Shown here: positions 27,277 through 35,522 of the stretch, piece after piece
Numbering within the stretch: the first letter of the stretch is position 1
Layout of the letters: every line of letters begins with the position of its first letter
Assembly: GCA_042576225.1 (NCBI GenBank)
Contig: JBHPCA010000002.1
Location: forward strand, 1 to 64,000
Direction of reading: 5' to 3'
DNA: 64,000 nucleotides
Origin: GWF2-30-66 sp042576225
GTDB taxonomy: Bacteria; Babelota; Babeliae; Babelales; Vermiphilaceae
Translations under genes and position numbers: made by a program
The notes under the pieces: generated by a model
The model's input: only the letters and a program-made list of their open reading frames with translations
The model's database searches: none
What the model was told of the DNA's origin: nothing

Positions 27277-29832
27277 TTAGCTGCAAAATGACGTACAGCA
27301 GAAACCTTCAAACGCCAAGTTGTCTAGTGGTCTTGGCTTGATAAACATATTTGAAACTTTCATGTCATAGAACGTGTTAAACACACCTTCACTTGCATTC
27401 ACACCATTTCCTGATAGCAAGTTTTTGTCTATTAAATTGCAACAGCCTGGAGCCATGATTCCAATTGCACACAATCCACCGGAAACATTTGCAACCTTGT
27501 TGTTTTGCACCACACAGTTCATGACACATATTCCAGCTGATATAACTTCAATGTTTGTCGAATAAAGCTGCTGAATATCGCCCGCCATAACAATAAACCT
27601 TCCGCATGGTGACCAATCTAGCCATTTATCACCTGAAATTCGAGGGGTAGGAATATAATCTACATAAGTAAGTACCGAACTCGCAGAAAGAGAAGGATCA
27701 AAATCGTATTTAATAAGTGTTGTACCCGTTACTACAAGGCTCTTGCCGTCAGGCGCCCATTTCACATCAGTCAAATCAGCATCTATATCTTCTACAGTCA
27801 ATGATGTAAGTGCATTGTTTATATAATTATACTCAAACACTTCTAAGTTCTGAGCAGGACTCCCTGCATACCCAACCACTGCTAAATAATACTTGTCACG
27901 AGATGCGATTGGATTCCAATCTGCATTCTTAACACTGGTACCGGAAGTTAAGTTGTCAGCTAATACATCTACGGTACCGTAGAACTTTGCAAAACTAGCA
28001 ATATTTAATGTATTTATCTTTTCCGACAAGCCATAAACCAATCCATTATCATCCGGCGTGAGGGCCAAAGCTTTAGAAGAATTTGTCACATCAACAACTC
28101 TATTTTCAACCAAATTCAGGTTTGCACCGTCAAATGTAAAGTTAACAAGTTTTGCTTCTTCAGTAACATCGAAATTTAAATATGTATAGACAGCATAATT
28201 AGAGGTTGTGCCTATTTGCAGATTAGTATTGCTCGAAATAACCGTATTTTTTCCGCCCTTCGTTGTCACAAAAATATGTCTTCCATCACGAGACCAAACT
28301 ATACGTAAAATATCATCTGGGGCCTTTGCCTGCCCAAGCTCAATTGGCTTATTTTGAATATATGATCCTACCTCACTAGTCTTCAAAGTCCTTATAGGGC
28401 CAGGAAGACCTGGGGTTGTAACAATAGTTGGAGTTGATATCGTAGAATAATAAGATTCAGAAAGAACCTGAGTATCTCCATCATAAATCGTAACATCATT
28501 TATACCAACATGCTCATCATCAACTAAGGTCAATAACTCAGAATCAAACCGATAAACCAAAAGTTCTTTTTTTACATTATGCAAAAAAGTCACAGTATGC
28601 AGATTGTCCACCTGCTGGCTAGAATCAGATATCCAGGATACCCAAGCTTGTCTACTTTCAATTTCAGCAAAACCATCTGTACCAACTGCCAAGTGGTGAC
28701 CATCTGGTGCCCACGCAACAGCATTAGCCGGTATGCTTACAATATCAGTAATACCTGAATCAGCAGGATTCGTAATTACCTTCAACTCAACTCTATCAAC
28801 CTCTCGCAAGGTTTGGCCATCAAAATGCAAAACCCTTACTGTACCATCTGAGCACGCAATTGCGACGTAATCACCTTGTGGCGACCAATCAACATCGTTT
28901 ATAACATCATCAAAAAGACCGGCTGTAACACTTGTAAGCAAACTTGATGCTTTACCCTCCAAGTAAATACCAAACGCATTGCCAAATCCTGCACCGGCAA
29001 CAGAGTCAACACAGCAATCTATAATTTTAGACTCTCTTTCTTCGACAATATTGCTCTCTGATCTGTAACCGAGCACAAAACCCATCGCTTTTGTAAACCA
29101 ATCACTATCAACTTTATAGATACCCTCTGCCATACACTCATAAAACAGGTTATCCCAACCACTCAAAGCAGCAAAGCCATATGCATTAGAGTCTGCCGTA
29201 TCATGCCCTATTCTTATTGCTTTACATTGTTTAAATTTATTGTACTTACAATTTTCTAAATGAAACCCATATTTACACTCGCAAACCTCACAATCTTTAA
29301 AGACACAATTGTTAGCGTAAGCCATGAATAAACCGTAGTCGCAACCTGTTACAACACAGTTTCTAACCAAGCAACATTCAATAGGAGTTCCCTCAAAGCC
29401 ACCAAGGTATATTGCTTTATCTCCGCCATAGATCTTTAGATTCTCTAGAATTACGTTTTTTACCCCTAAATATAACTGTACACCTTCATAAGCACCGGAA
29501 GTAATTATCGTACCATTTCTTATTATGACATTTTGATGTCCAGGCTCTATTCTTATCACATCTCTATCATGATATTCTATGGTAAATCCATTCAGTTCAA
29601 CAATAACATTGTCAACATCAACCGTAATATTACCTATTATATTTTCTATAAGGTGATACGAACCTGGCTTTGTTATTACTGTTTCAACGCCATTTTTAAT
29701 AATGGTACTCTCTGGCTGCATTGAATTCATGAGAGACAATAACGGATTGCCTTTGTTAAAATCTAAACATGTTTTGGTAAAAACCGAAAACGTAAACAAT
29801 AAAAGAAGAAGTATAGGAATTTTGTACTTCAT
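27277..29832 (-). CDS. Secreted beta-helix/beta-propeller protein, copy 4
   Basis: 851 residues with signal peptide MKYKIPILLLLLFTFSVFT. The beta-helix (about 55-293) includes VIVELNGFTIEY, NVIIRNGTII, NVILENLKIYGG, CCLVRNCVVTGC and CVFKDCEVCECKYGFHLENC. The propeller (about 306-765) has VDWSPQGDYVAIA, VAWAPDGHHLAVG, IVWSRDGRHIFV, LTPDDNGLVYG, DWNPIASRDKYYLAVVG, VKWAPDGKSLVV and LDWSPCGRFIVMAG. The C part (about 768-851) resumes helix-like coils (MNCVVQNNKVANVSGGLCAIGIM, CCNLIDKN) and ends FCCTSFCS. No enzyme motif is seen. It shares its leader with copies 2, 3 and 5. Confidence 0.78.
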   Translation of the reverse strand: MKYKIPILLLLLFTFSVFTKTCLDFNKGNPLLSLMNSMQPESTIIKNGVETVITKPGSYHLIENIIGNITVDVDNVIVELNGFTIEYHDRDVIRIEPGHQNVIIRNGTIITSGAYEGVQLYLGVKNVILENLKIYGGDKAIYLGGFEGTPIECCLVRNCVVTGCDYGLFMAYANNCVFKDCEVCECKYGFHLENCKYNKFKQCKAIRIGHDTADSNAYGFAALSGWDNLFYECMAEGIYKVDSDWFTKAMGFVLGYRSESNIVEERESKIIDCCVDSVAGAGFGNAFGIYLEGKASSLLTSVTAGLFDDVINDVDWSPQGDYVAIACSDGTVRVLHFDGQTLREVDRVELKVITNPADSGITDIVSIPANAVAWAPDGHHLAVGTDGFAEIESRQAWVSWISDSSQQVDNLHTVTFLHNVKKELLVYRFDSELLTLVDDEHVGINDVTIYDGDTQVLSESYYSTISTPTIVTTPGLPGPIRTLKTSEVGSYIQNKPIELGQAKAPDDILRIVWSRDGRHIFVTTKGGKNTVISSNTNLQIGTTSNYAVYTYLNFDVTEEAKLVNFTFDGANLNLVENRVVDVTNSSKALALTPDDNGLVYGLSEKINTLNIASFAKFYGTVDVLADNLTSGTSVKNADWNPIASRDKYYLAVVGYAGSPAQNLEVFEYNYINNALTSLTVEDIDADLTDVKWAPDGKSLVVTGTTLIKYDFDPSLSASSVLTYVDYIPTPRISGDKWLDWSPCGRFIVMAGDIQQLYSTNIEVISAGICVMNCVVQNNKVANVSGGLCAIGIMAPGCCNLIDKNLLSGNGVNASEGVFNTFYDMKVSNMFIKPRPLDNLAFEGFCCTSFCS

Positions 29833-29921
29833 TAGGTCTCCTTTTAATTAAAAGTTAGTATTGCATCATAAATCACACAAAACTATACACTACTACAAAA
29901 TGCTCGCACAGTACTAAATTC

Positions 29922-32438
29922 TTAGTATGGAGGAATTGACCAGTTACCTAAAATACTGTGCTTGCCTGCCAAGCCTTTATAGAATACGTTGTACACACCT
30001 TCTGTAAAGTTGACACAATTTTCATACGCAACATTTCTTGTAATGCAATTACAACATGATGCACCCATTATGCCGATTGAGCAAAGGCCACCAGTTGCAT
30101 TTGCAACTTTATTACTATCAACAAGACAACACTTCACGCTGTCGCCAACCTCTAGTACCTCAACATTCAAAACATCTTGCGTATTTTCTCCTGCAATAAC
30201 AATATATTTGCCACACTCACCCCAATCAATGTATTTTGCCCCTGCAATTTGAGTATCGTACACAAAAGTACTTTCCAATGTACCCGTCACACCTGCAACA
30301 CTAAAACTAAATACACCCACCTCGTTTGTTGGACCTGTACCTGTAACAACTAAATCTTTACCACTTGGCGCCCATTTTACTGAGGTCAACATACTGTCAA
30401 ATACTTGTGCAACAAGTGATGTTACGGTTGTACCACCTTTGTACTGGAACACTTCTAGGTTAGAACCATCTAATACACCTGCAACTGCCAACAGATAATT
30501 ATCACAGCATGCAATAGGATTCCAATCTACACTATCTACCAATGTATTTGAACTTGCATTATCAACAACCATAGTCCCAAATGAATCTGCTAGTATTTCA
30601 TCTATGCGCAACTTATTAGCATTTTCAGATACCCCATAAGAAATATATTTGTCATCCGGCGAAACGGCCAATGCCTTTGACGCATTAGTAGAGTCTAAAA
30701 CTTTGTACTTTTTGGCCTTTATTGTGCTACCATCAAATGAGAAACTCACAATTTTTGCTTGCTCAGTGAAGCTAAAATTTAAATAAGCATAGTTAATATA
30801 ATAACCTATAATATCTTCCCAATCAGTATTTCCTGATACACTCGTAGTTTTTCCGCCTTTTGTTGTAACAAAAATATTTCTTCCGTCACGAGACCAAACT
30901 ATACGTAAAACATCATCTGACGCCTTCACATTATCAATTTTAAATGGCCAATTGCCATACCAAACCAAATCAAAAGGATTAGGATCAGGCATACCTCTTA
31001 CAGGACCAGGGAGACCTTGCGGAAACATGATGCTTGGATAGGGACCCGATGCAATATTTCCTCCTCCTTCAGACCAGGTCTTTGTTGTGCCATCATAAAT
31101 TCTTTTAATTTCATTTAATCCAACATACTCATCATCCACAAGCGCTAGTGAGCCACAATCAAACTTATAAACCAAAAGCTCCTTTTTTACATCATTCAAA
31201 AAATTAATCTCGTGAGTTGAGTTTACTTGATCAACCTCTAGTTCCCGATACCCCACATTAACTGTAACTCCCTCCAAAACAACAGCTTCACCATCTGTTC
31301 CAACTGCTAAGTATTGTGCATCGGGAGACCAAGCAACGGCGTTAACCGGTCTATCAAATAATGTATCACTCGCAACCAGGCTTAGGGAAGTACCGTCAAA
31401 CCTTAAAACTCTTACAGAATTGTCATTACATGCTATTGCAATGTGTTTACAATCTGGGGATATATCCATATCTTTTATATTTTCATCAAACAAACCTGTC
31501 GTTACCGAAGATAGAGAATCTAGCATACGAGTATCTAATTTGATGCCGATTGCGTTTGCCCAACTTGTACTGGAAACAGAATCTACCAAACAATTTATAA
31601 TTTTTGATTCTCTTTCTGTTCCAGTAAGCAAGAACCCAATTGCTTTGGTACACCAATCACTGTCATACCCACCTTTGTAAATATGTTCTGCAAAACACTC
31701 AAAAAACAAGTTGTCTACACCACTTTCAGATACATAACCAAGAGCCATTTTTGTCGGATCATCACTACCCACATCAACAGCTATACAATGCTTAAACTTG
31801 TTATACATACAATATTGCAAATCAAAACCTGCTTCTTGGCAAAAACATACTTCACAATCTTTGAAGACAGATCTCTTAACGTAGGTAAGCTCATATGCTT
31901 TGACACAACTTGTGGTAAAACAGTTATCAACTTTAGAACATTTTATCTCTTGGCCTTTTTCACCCGCAAAATTCATACTATTTTGCAAGTTTGAAAGATA
32001 CAAGTCTTGCAAAAATATTCCACTTGTGCCTTTGTCAACTAAGACACCGTCATTAGTTGTATCACCAACAATGGAACCATTGTGAATTAAAATATTTCTC
32101 TGACCTTCACTTACCATAATTAAAGAGCTAGTAGAACCTGAAACGGTAAAGCCATTCAGATTGATAATAACATCACTTGCGTTAATTAAAATATTGCCAT
32201 CAATATTTTCAAGCACTTGGTAAGAACCAGGCTCTGTAATATTTGTAGCAGCACCATCTTTAATAATCTGTTGAGCCGGATACATAGACTTCAACATGGT
32301 TAAAATGCCACCGTTAGTTAAATCTATGCACGTATTTGGAGATTGTGAAAATATCGCAATGGGTGTTAATATGGGTGTTAATAAAAGAAGAAGTGTTGCC
32401 AAAATCGGCACTCCCTTACGCAAGGACTTGTACTTCAT
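29922..32438 (-). CDS. Secreted beta-helix/beta-propeller protein, copy 5 (first in the array)
   Basis: 838 residues, the most upstream gene of the array. The signal sequence follows a basic start (MKYKSLRKGVPILATLLLLL) and ends near PIAIFS. Beta-helix coils (about 60-305): VIINLNGFTVSG, NILIHNGSIVG, GIFLQDLYLSN, CSKVDNC, SVFKDCEVCFC. Propeller (about 310-755): MDISPDCKHIAIA, VAWSPDAQYLAVG, IVWSRDGRNIFV, VSPDDKYISYG, VDWNPIACCDNYLLAV, VKWAPSGKDLVV and IDWGECGKYIVIAG. The C-terminal coil CLVDSNKVANATGGLCSIGIMGASCCNCI is followed by an Asn- and aromatic-rich end. Gaps between the five genes are 44-90 bases, so one transcript ending at 20742 is plausible, though a repeated leader may give each gene its own signals. 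Confidence 0.78.
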   Translation of the reverse strand: MKYKSLRKGVPILATLLLLLTPILTPIAIFSQSPNTCIDLTNGGILTMLKSMYPAQQIIKDGAATNITEPGSYQVLENIDGNILINASDVIINLNGFTVSGSTSSLIMVSEGQRNILIHNGSIVGDTTNDGVLVDKGTSGIFLQDLYLSNLQNSMNFAGEKGQEIKCSKVDNCFTTSCVKAYELTYVKRSVFKDCEVCFCQEAGFDLQYCMYNKFKHCIAVDVGSDDPTKMALGYVSESGVDNLFFECFAEHIYKGGYDSDWCTKAIGFLLTGTERESKIINCLVDSVSSTSWANAIGIKLDTRMLDSLSSVTTGLFDENIKDMDISPDCKHIAIACNDNSVRVLRFDGTSLSLVASDTLFDRPVNAVAWSPDAQYLAVGTDGEAVVLEGVTVNVGYRELEVDQVNSTHEINFLNDVKKELLVYKFDCGSLALVDDEYVGLNEIKRIYDGTTKTWSEGGGNIASGPYPSIMFPQGLPGPVRGMPDPNPFDLVWYGNWPFKIDNVKASDDVLRIVWSRDGRNIFVTTKGGKTTSVSGNTDWEDIIGYYINYAYLNFSFTEQAKIVSFSFDGSTIKAKKYKVLDSTNASKALAVSPDDKYISYGVSENANKLRIDEILADSFGTMVVDNASSNTLVDSVDWNPIACCDNYLLAVAGVLDGSNLEVFQYKGGTTVTSLVAQVFDSMLTSVKWAPSGKDLVVTGTGPTNEVGVFSFSVAGVTGTLESTFVYDTQIAGAKYIDWGECGKYIVIAGENTQDVLNVEVLEVGDSVKCCLVDSNKVANATGGLCSIGIMGASCCNCITRNVAYENCVNFTEGVYNVFYKGLAGKHSILGNWSIPPY

Positions 32439-32465
32439 TAGATCTCCTTTTAATTAGAAAATTAG
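32439..32465 (-). promoter_or_regulatory. Duplicated 5' leader and ribosome binding site of the array
   Basis: Directly upstream of the ATG the bases AATTAAAAGGAGATCTA occur here, and AATTAAAAGGAGACCTA occurs at 27230-27255 and 29833-29858; 25075-25093 has the close variant AAATTAAAAGGAGACCTA. AAGGAG is an optimal ribosome binding site at ideal spacing. For copies 4 and 5 the similarity extends about 60 bases further upstream through a TTTTGTGT motif. The leader was thus duplicated together with the genes. The reduced copy at 20783 has a different upstream region. Confidence 0.7.
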
Positions 32466-32547
32466 TGTTTAGCTTAACTTACACAAAAATATACAATACT
32501 TTACATTACTAGGTTTAGGGTACACAAGTTAAAATAAAAAATCAACC

Positions 32548-32640
32548 CTCCGGCATCCCCCTTCGCTCGTTCCGAGCTACGGAGGACAAGAGCTCAGGGC
32601 AGGTTCCTTCTGCCCAAAGTTCTCGCATTGTTAAACCTCG
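32548..32640. repeat. GC-richer intergenic repeat-like segment
   Basis: The words CCCTCCGGCATCCC, TACGGAGGACAAGAGCTCAGGG and the hairpin GGGCAG...CTGCCC stand out from the A+T-rich background and resemble the segment at 613-698. It lies in the ~440-base gap between the divergent genes at 32438 and 32877. The remainder of the gap (32641-32876) shows no open frame; a good ribosome binding site (AAAGGAGATAAC) for the next gene is at its right end. Confidence 0.4.
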
Positions 32641-32876
32641 ATACGCCTGACTTTGTCCTTTATCAAGCTCACAACTATGCCAGACTACTCAGGACTATTT
32701 CTAACCGTCCTATCACGCATATTAATTCAAAGTTCCAGAAAAGGCGAAATAAATCCTTTACTCTTTTGAAAATTTTTAGTAGAAATTATTGGAATTAACT
32801 ATTTGAACTCAAAAAGAAAGGAAAATTGCAAAAGAATAATAAACCATTTTAACCACTTTTACCCAAAGGAGATAAC

Positions 32877-33599
32877 ATGAAGTACACAAATAAAATAATT
32901 GCATTATCCGTGCTGTGTGCAATATACGCACAGACATCTTTTAGTTGCGACGAATGCGATAGAATAAAACAACAATATGATAATCCACCAAGCTCTATTG
33001 AACAACCAAAAGGCTGTTCCTGCTCACAACCAAAACCCCCAAAACCAAAAAGTGAAGATGAAGAGAAAGGCTGCTCTTGTTCTCAACCAAAACCCCCAAG
33101 ACCAAAAAGCGAAGATGAAGAAAAGGGCTGCTCCTGCTCACAACCAAAACCACCAAGACCAAAGGGATGCTCCTGCTCGCAACCAAAACCACCCCGCCCA
33201 AAAGACGACTCAAAAGTAACCGCTGAGATCGCAGTTGGTGAGTTAGTAGACAAGATTACCATCTTGCAAATCAAATCAGAGAATATCAAAGATACAGCAA
33301 AGCTAGAAAATATTCATAGAGAGCTTGAGGCACTTGGTGAAACATTAGACGAACGTGTAGAGAAATCTCCTGAGCTTGAGGACCTTGCAACCAAACTTCT
33401 TGTAATTAACAAGCAACTTTGGGATATAGAGGACGACATCAGAGACAAAGAACGTGCCAAAGAATTCGATACCGAATTTATTCAACTAGCTCGAAGCGTT
33501 TACTACACAAATGATGAAAGATGCGCTGTAAAAAGAAAAATCAATGATCTTACAGGATCGAGACTTCAAGAAGAAAAATCTTATAAAGATTATAAGTAG
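32877..33599 (+). CDS. Exported Cys/Pro-repeat protein with DUF6165-like domain
   Basis: A signal peptide (about residues 1-23, ending TSFS before CDEC) is followed by four tandem GCSCSQPKPP(K/R)PK units (about 46-109) and a helical domain (about 112-240). That domain contains IAVGELVDKITILQIKSE, INKQLWDIEDDIR, FIQLARSVYYTNDERC and SRLQEEKSYKDY, the hallmarks of the DUF6165 family. DUF6165 has no established activity as far as I know; genes for it often occur near TPR-glycosyltransferase genes. A divergent version ends the TPR-glycosyltransferase at 13649, which links the two loci. The repeat region may be a surface-exposed, disulfide-linked stalk. The start has a strong AAAGGAG. Confidence 0.8.
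   Translation: MKYTNKIIALSVLCAIYAQTSFSCDECDRIKQQYDNPPSSIEQPKGCSCSQPKPPKPKSEDEEKGCSCSQPKPPRPKSEDEEKGCSCSQPKPPRPKGCSCSQPKPPRPKDDSKVTAEIAVGELVDKITILQIKSENIKDTAKLENIHRELEALGETLDERVEKSPELEDLATKLLVINKQLWDIEDDIRDKERAKEFDTEFIQLARSVYYTNDERCAVKRKINDLTGSRLQEEKSYKDYK
33012..33203 (+). repeat. Coding tandem repeat, GCSCSQPKPP units
   Basis: Two 57-base units (33012-33068, 33069-33125) and two 39-base units lacking the SEDEEK linker (33126-33164, 33165-33203) code for GCSCSQPKPPRPK with small changes. Near-identical DNA suggests recent expansion or contraction by slippage or recombination. Confidence 0.9.
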
Positions 33600-33631
33600 T
33601 AAGAATTAAACGCATGCAAAGCAGTATAAAC

Positions 33632-33649
33632 GCCCGCCGTCTGGCGGGC
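33632..33649 (+). terminator. GC-rich hairpin after the DUF6165-like gene
   Basis: A perfect 7-bp stem (GCCCGCC, 33632-33638, with GGCGGGC, 33643-33649) and a GTCT loop lie 33 bases beyond the stop codon. There is no clear T run afterwards (ACTATACTTTCTCTC), so it may be a weak terminator or a transcript-stabilising hairpin. Confidence 0.45.
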
Positions 33650-33709
33650 ACTATACTTTCTCTCATTCCCTCCTTGGATTTATTCTGAAAACCCCAAAAA
33701 ATGGGGCTG

Positions 33710-33738
33710 TTGCAGATTAGTCTCACATTATATACTAT
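33710..33738 (+). promoter_or_regulatory. Candidate promoter of the exported ankyrin gene
   Basis: TTGCAG (33710-33715) and TACTAT (33733-33738) with a 17-base spacer. Flanking AAAAAATGGGG (33696-33706) and its complement CCCCATTTTTT (33764-33774) could pair across the promoter. Confidence 0.4.
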
Positions 33739-33792
33739 TATATATAGAATATATGCCTTCAAACCCCATTTTTTAGCCATAGGAGGAATACT

Positions 33793-35235
33793 ATGAGTAC
33801 CACAATTAAAGGATCATTTTTTGCAGTTATGCTGCTATTTTTGTCTTCGCTTCAAGTAAATGCCGAATCACCTCAAAAGCTTGGTAAAAAATTAATCAAG
33901 ACTTTAGAAAAAGCAATATCTTTACAAGAAAAAGGACAAACTAAAAAAGTAAAAGCAAAAATAAAAAAAGCTATTTCCCTTATACATAGAAACGCAGATG
34001 TAAATTATAAAGATGATGAAACGGGAAACACCCCTCTTATTTTGGCAATAGATTTTAGAGATATTAAATTGGTTACACTAATGTTACAAAAAAATGCTAA
34101 TCCCAATCAAAAGGTGGAAAATATATCCTTGTTTTACCCTATTGCCTTAGCTACCAGTAAGGGTGACCTAGAAATAATAAGGCTTCTTGTTGAACATGGA
34201 GCAGATGTAAATGTCAAATCCTTTATTTTTCCATGTCTTGAAGCTACCCCACTTATAATCACAGTCCAGAAAAACGATTTGAATGGAGCAAAATACCTTC
34301 TTGAAAATGGGGCCTCCCTAAACATAAAAGGAAAACTCGTAAGCTTCAATAAGCGAGAACGTTCCTTTACTGCTCTTGAAATGGCTATTGAAAATAAAAA
34401 CACAGAAATGGCAAATCTACTCATAAAAAACAGTACAAATACAAATTACGAATGCGAAAACAAACAAAATTCACTTATGATAGCCGTATCTAAAGATCAA
34501 CCCGAATTAGTAGAAATACTGTTAAAAAATGGAGCAAAACCAAAGAATAAGAATTCTTATAAGGCTGCAGCATTATTCGTTGCTGCATTAAAAAATAAGA
34601 GCAAAAATGTAATAAAAATACTCAGAAAACATGATATTGTGCCAGACATTATAGAAAATCAAAAAATTATTACCAAACTTATTCTAAAAGAAGAAACGGA
34701 AGGGTGCTGTACCCAAAATGATAGAAAAAATATAACAGTAGCAAGCATTCTTTTGAGAATGGGTACTGACAAAGCAAAACTAATAGAGCCAATCTTATTG
34801 GCAGCTTACTCAGAACATTTTACCACTATACGTCGTAATTCAAAATACCTTAATTTAAGAGACTCTGACAGTAAAACAGTATTAATACACGTTTGCGAAA
34901 AAACATTTAAAGAAAAAGGTGCGTACGTTAGAAAGAAAATGAAAAACTTGACAATTCGCCCTCTTGGCGCTGCAGTAGCAATAGAAGAATTACTAAATAA
35001 TGGCGCAAACCCAAATCTACAAGATAATACAGGCAAAACCGCACTGATATACGCGGTTAATAGGGAAAAAACAGACCTCGTAGACTTCTCGCACACATCT
35101 AAACAACAACTTATAGAGGCACTACTTACATATGGCGCCAACCCCAATATAAAAGACAAGAGTGGAAAATCAGCAATGGATTATGCAAAAGAAAATGGGG
35201 ATAAAAGAATTATTGCATTATTACAAGGATATTGA
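33793..35235 (+). CDS. Exported ankyrin-repeat protein
   Basis: A clear signal peptide (about residues 1-25, ending VNAES) precedes a short Lys-rich helical region and about nine ankyrin units over residues 70-480. Well-formed units include TGNTPLILAI...NANPN, GDLEIIRLLVEHGADVN, ATPLIITVQKNDLNGAKYLLENGAS, ELLNNGANPNLQD and LLTYGANPNIKDKSG. The middle units (about 230-350) are degenerate. Ankyrin proteins bind other proteins; export suggests a target in the envelope or in a host cell. The ribosome binding site is TAGGAGGAATACT. The gene ends in front of a strong terminator. Confidence 0.88.
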   Translation: MSTTIKGSFFAVMLLFLSSLQVNAESPQKLGKKLIKTLEKAISLQEKGQTKKVKAKIKKAISLIHRNADVNYKDDETGNTPLILAIDFRDIKLVTLMLQKNANPNQKVENISLFYPIALATSKGDLEIIRLLVEHGADVNVKSFIFPCLEATPLIITVQKNDLNGAKYLLENGASLNIKGKLVSFNKRERSFTALEMAIENKNTEMANLLIKNSTNTNYECENKQNSLMIAVSKDQPELVEILLKNGAKPKNKNSYKAAALFVAALKNKSKNVIKILRKHDIVPDIIENQKIITKLILKEETEGCCTQNDRKNITVASILLRMGTDKAKLIEPILLAAYSEHFTTIRRNSKYLNLRDSDSKTVLIHVCEKTFKEKGAYVRKKMKNLTIRPLGAAVAIEELLNNGANPNLQDNTGKTALIYAVNREKTDLVDFSHTSKQQLIEALLTYGANPNIKDKSGKSAMDYAKENGDKRIIALLQGY

Positions 35236-35265
35236 AAAATAACATACCATTTCCCTAATAAATTT

Positions 35266-35311
35266 GTGGTGTTTGTGAAAATAAAAATTTCACAAACACC
35301 ACCACGTTTTT
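35266..35311 (+). terminator. Intrinsic terminator after the ankyrin gene
   Basis: A perfect 15-bp stem (35266-35280 with 35288-35302; arm GTGGTGTTTGTGAAA) and a seven-base loop are followed by CACG and five T. It is 30 bases past the stop codon. Confidence 0.85.
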
Positions 35312-35441
35312 ATCTACAAAAAACAAAACTAATCAAGAAATCACCAGCTACTTTGCGTCTTGTAATAACAATTCACATCTCTCTTCCCAAAATATCATTT
35401 CTCATCTCACATCACCCTGAGCTTGAAAAAACATAAGAATC

Positions 35442-35469
35442 TGGAAAAAATAATCCCGTGTACTATACT
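35442..35469 (+). promoter_or_regulatory. Candidate promoter of the helicase gene
   Basis: TGGAAA (35442-35447) and TATACT (35464-35469) with a 16-base spacer lie about 54 bases before the preferred ATG. Confidence 0.4.
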
Positions 35470-35522
35470 TGAGTATTATATACTTATTAAAAAAAATTAT
35501 CACAAAATATATATGGGAAGAA

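Noticed and set aside
33012..33203. Possible CRISPR-like repeat structure
   Set aside because: The repeats are contiguous, in frame and encode a Cys/Pro motif; there are no unique spacers and no cas genes.
32877..33599. Collagen- or antifreeze-like protein because of the Cys/Pro repeats
   Set aside because: The repeats lack Gly every third residue, and the C-terminal domain matches the DUF6165 pattern much better.
33692..33774. Riboswitch-like pairing before the exported ankyrin gene
   Set aside because: Only one 11-base complementarity is visible and its first arm lies upstream of the proposed transcription start; no known aptamer motif is seen.
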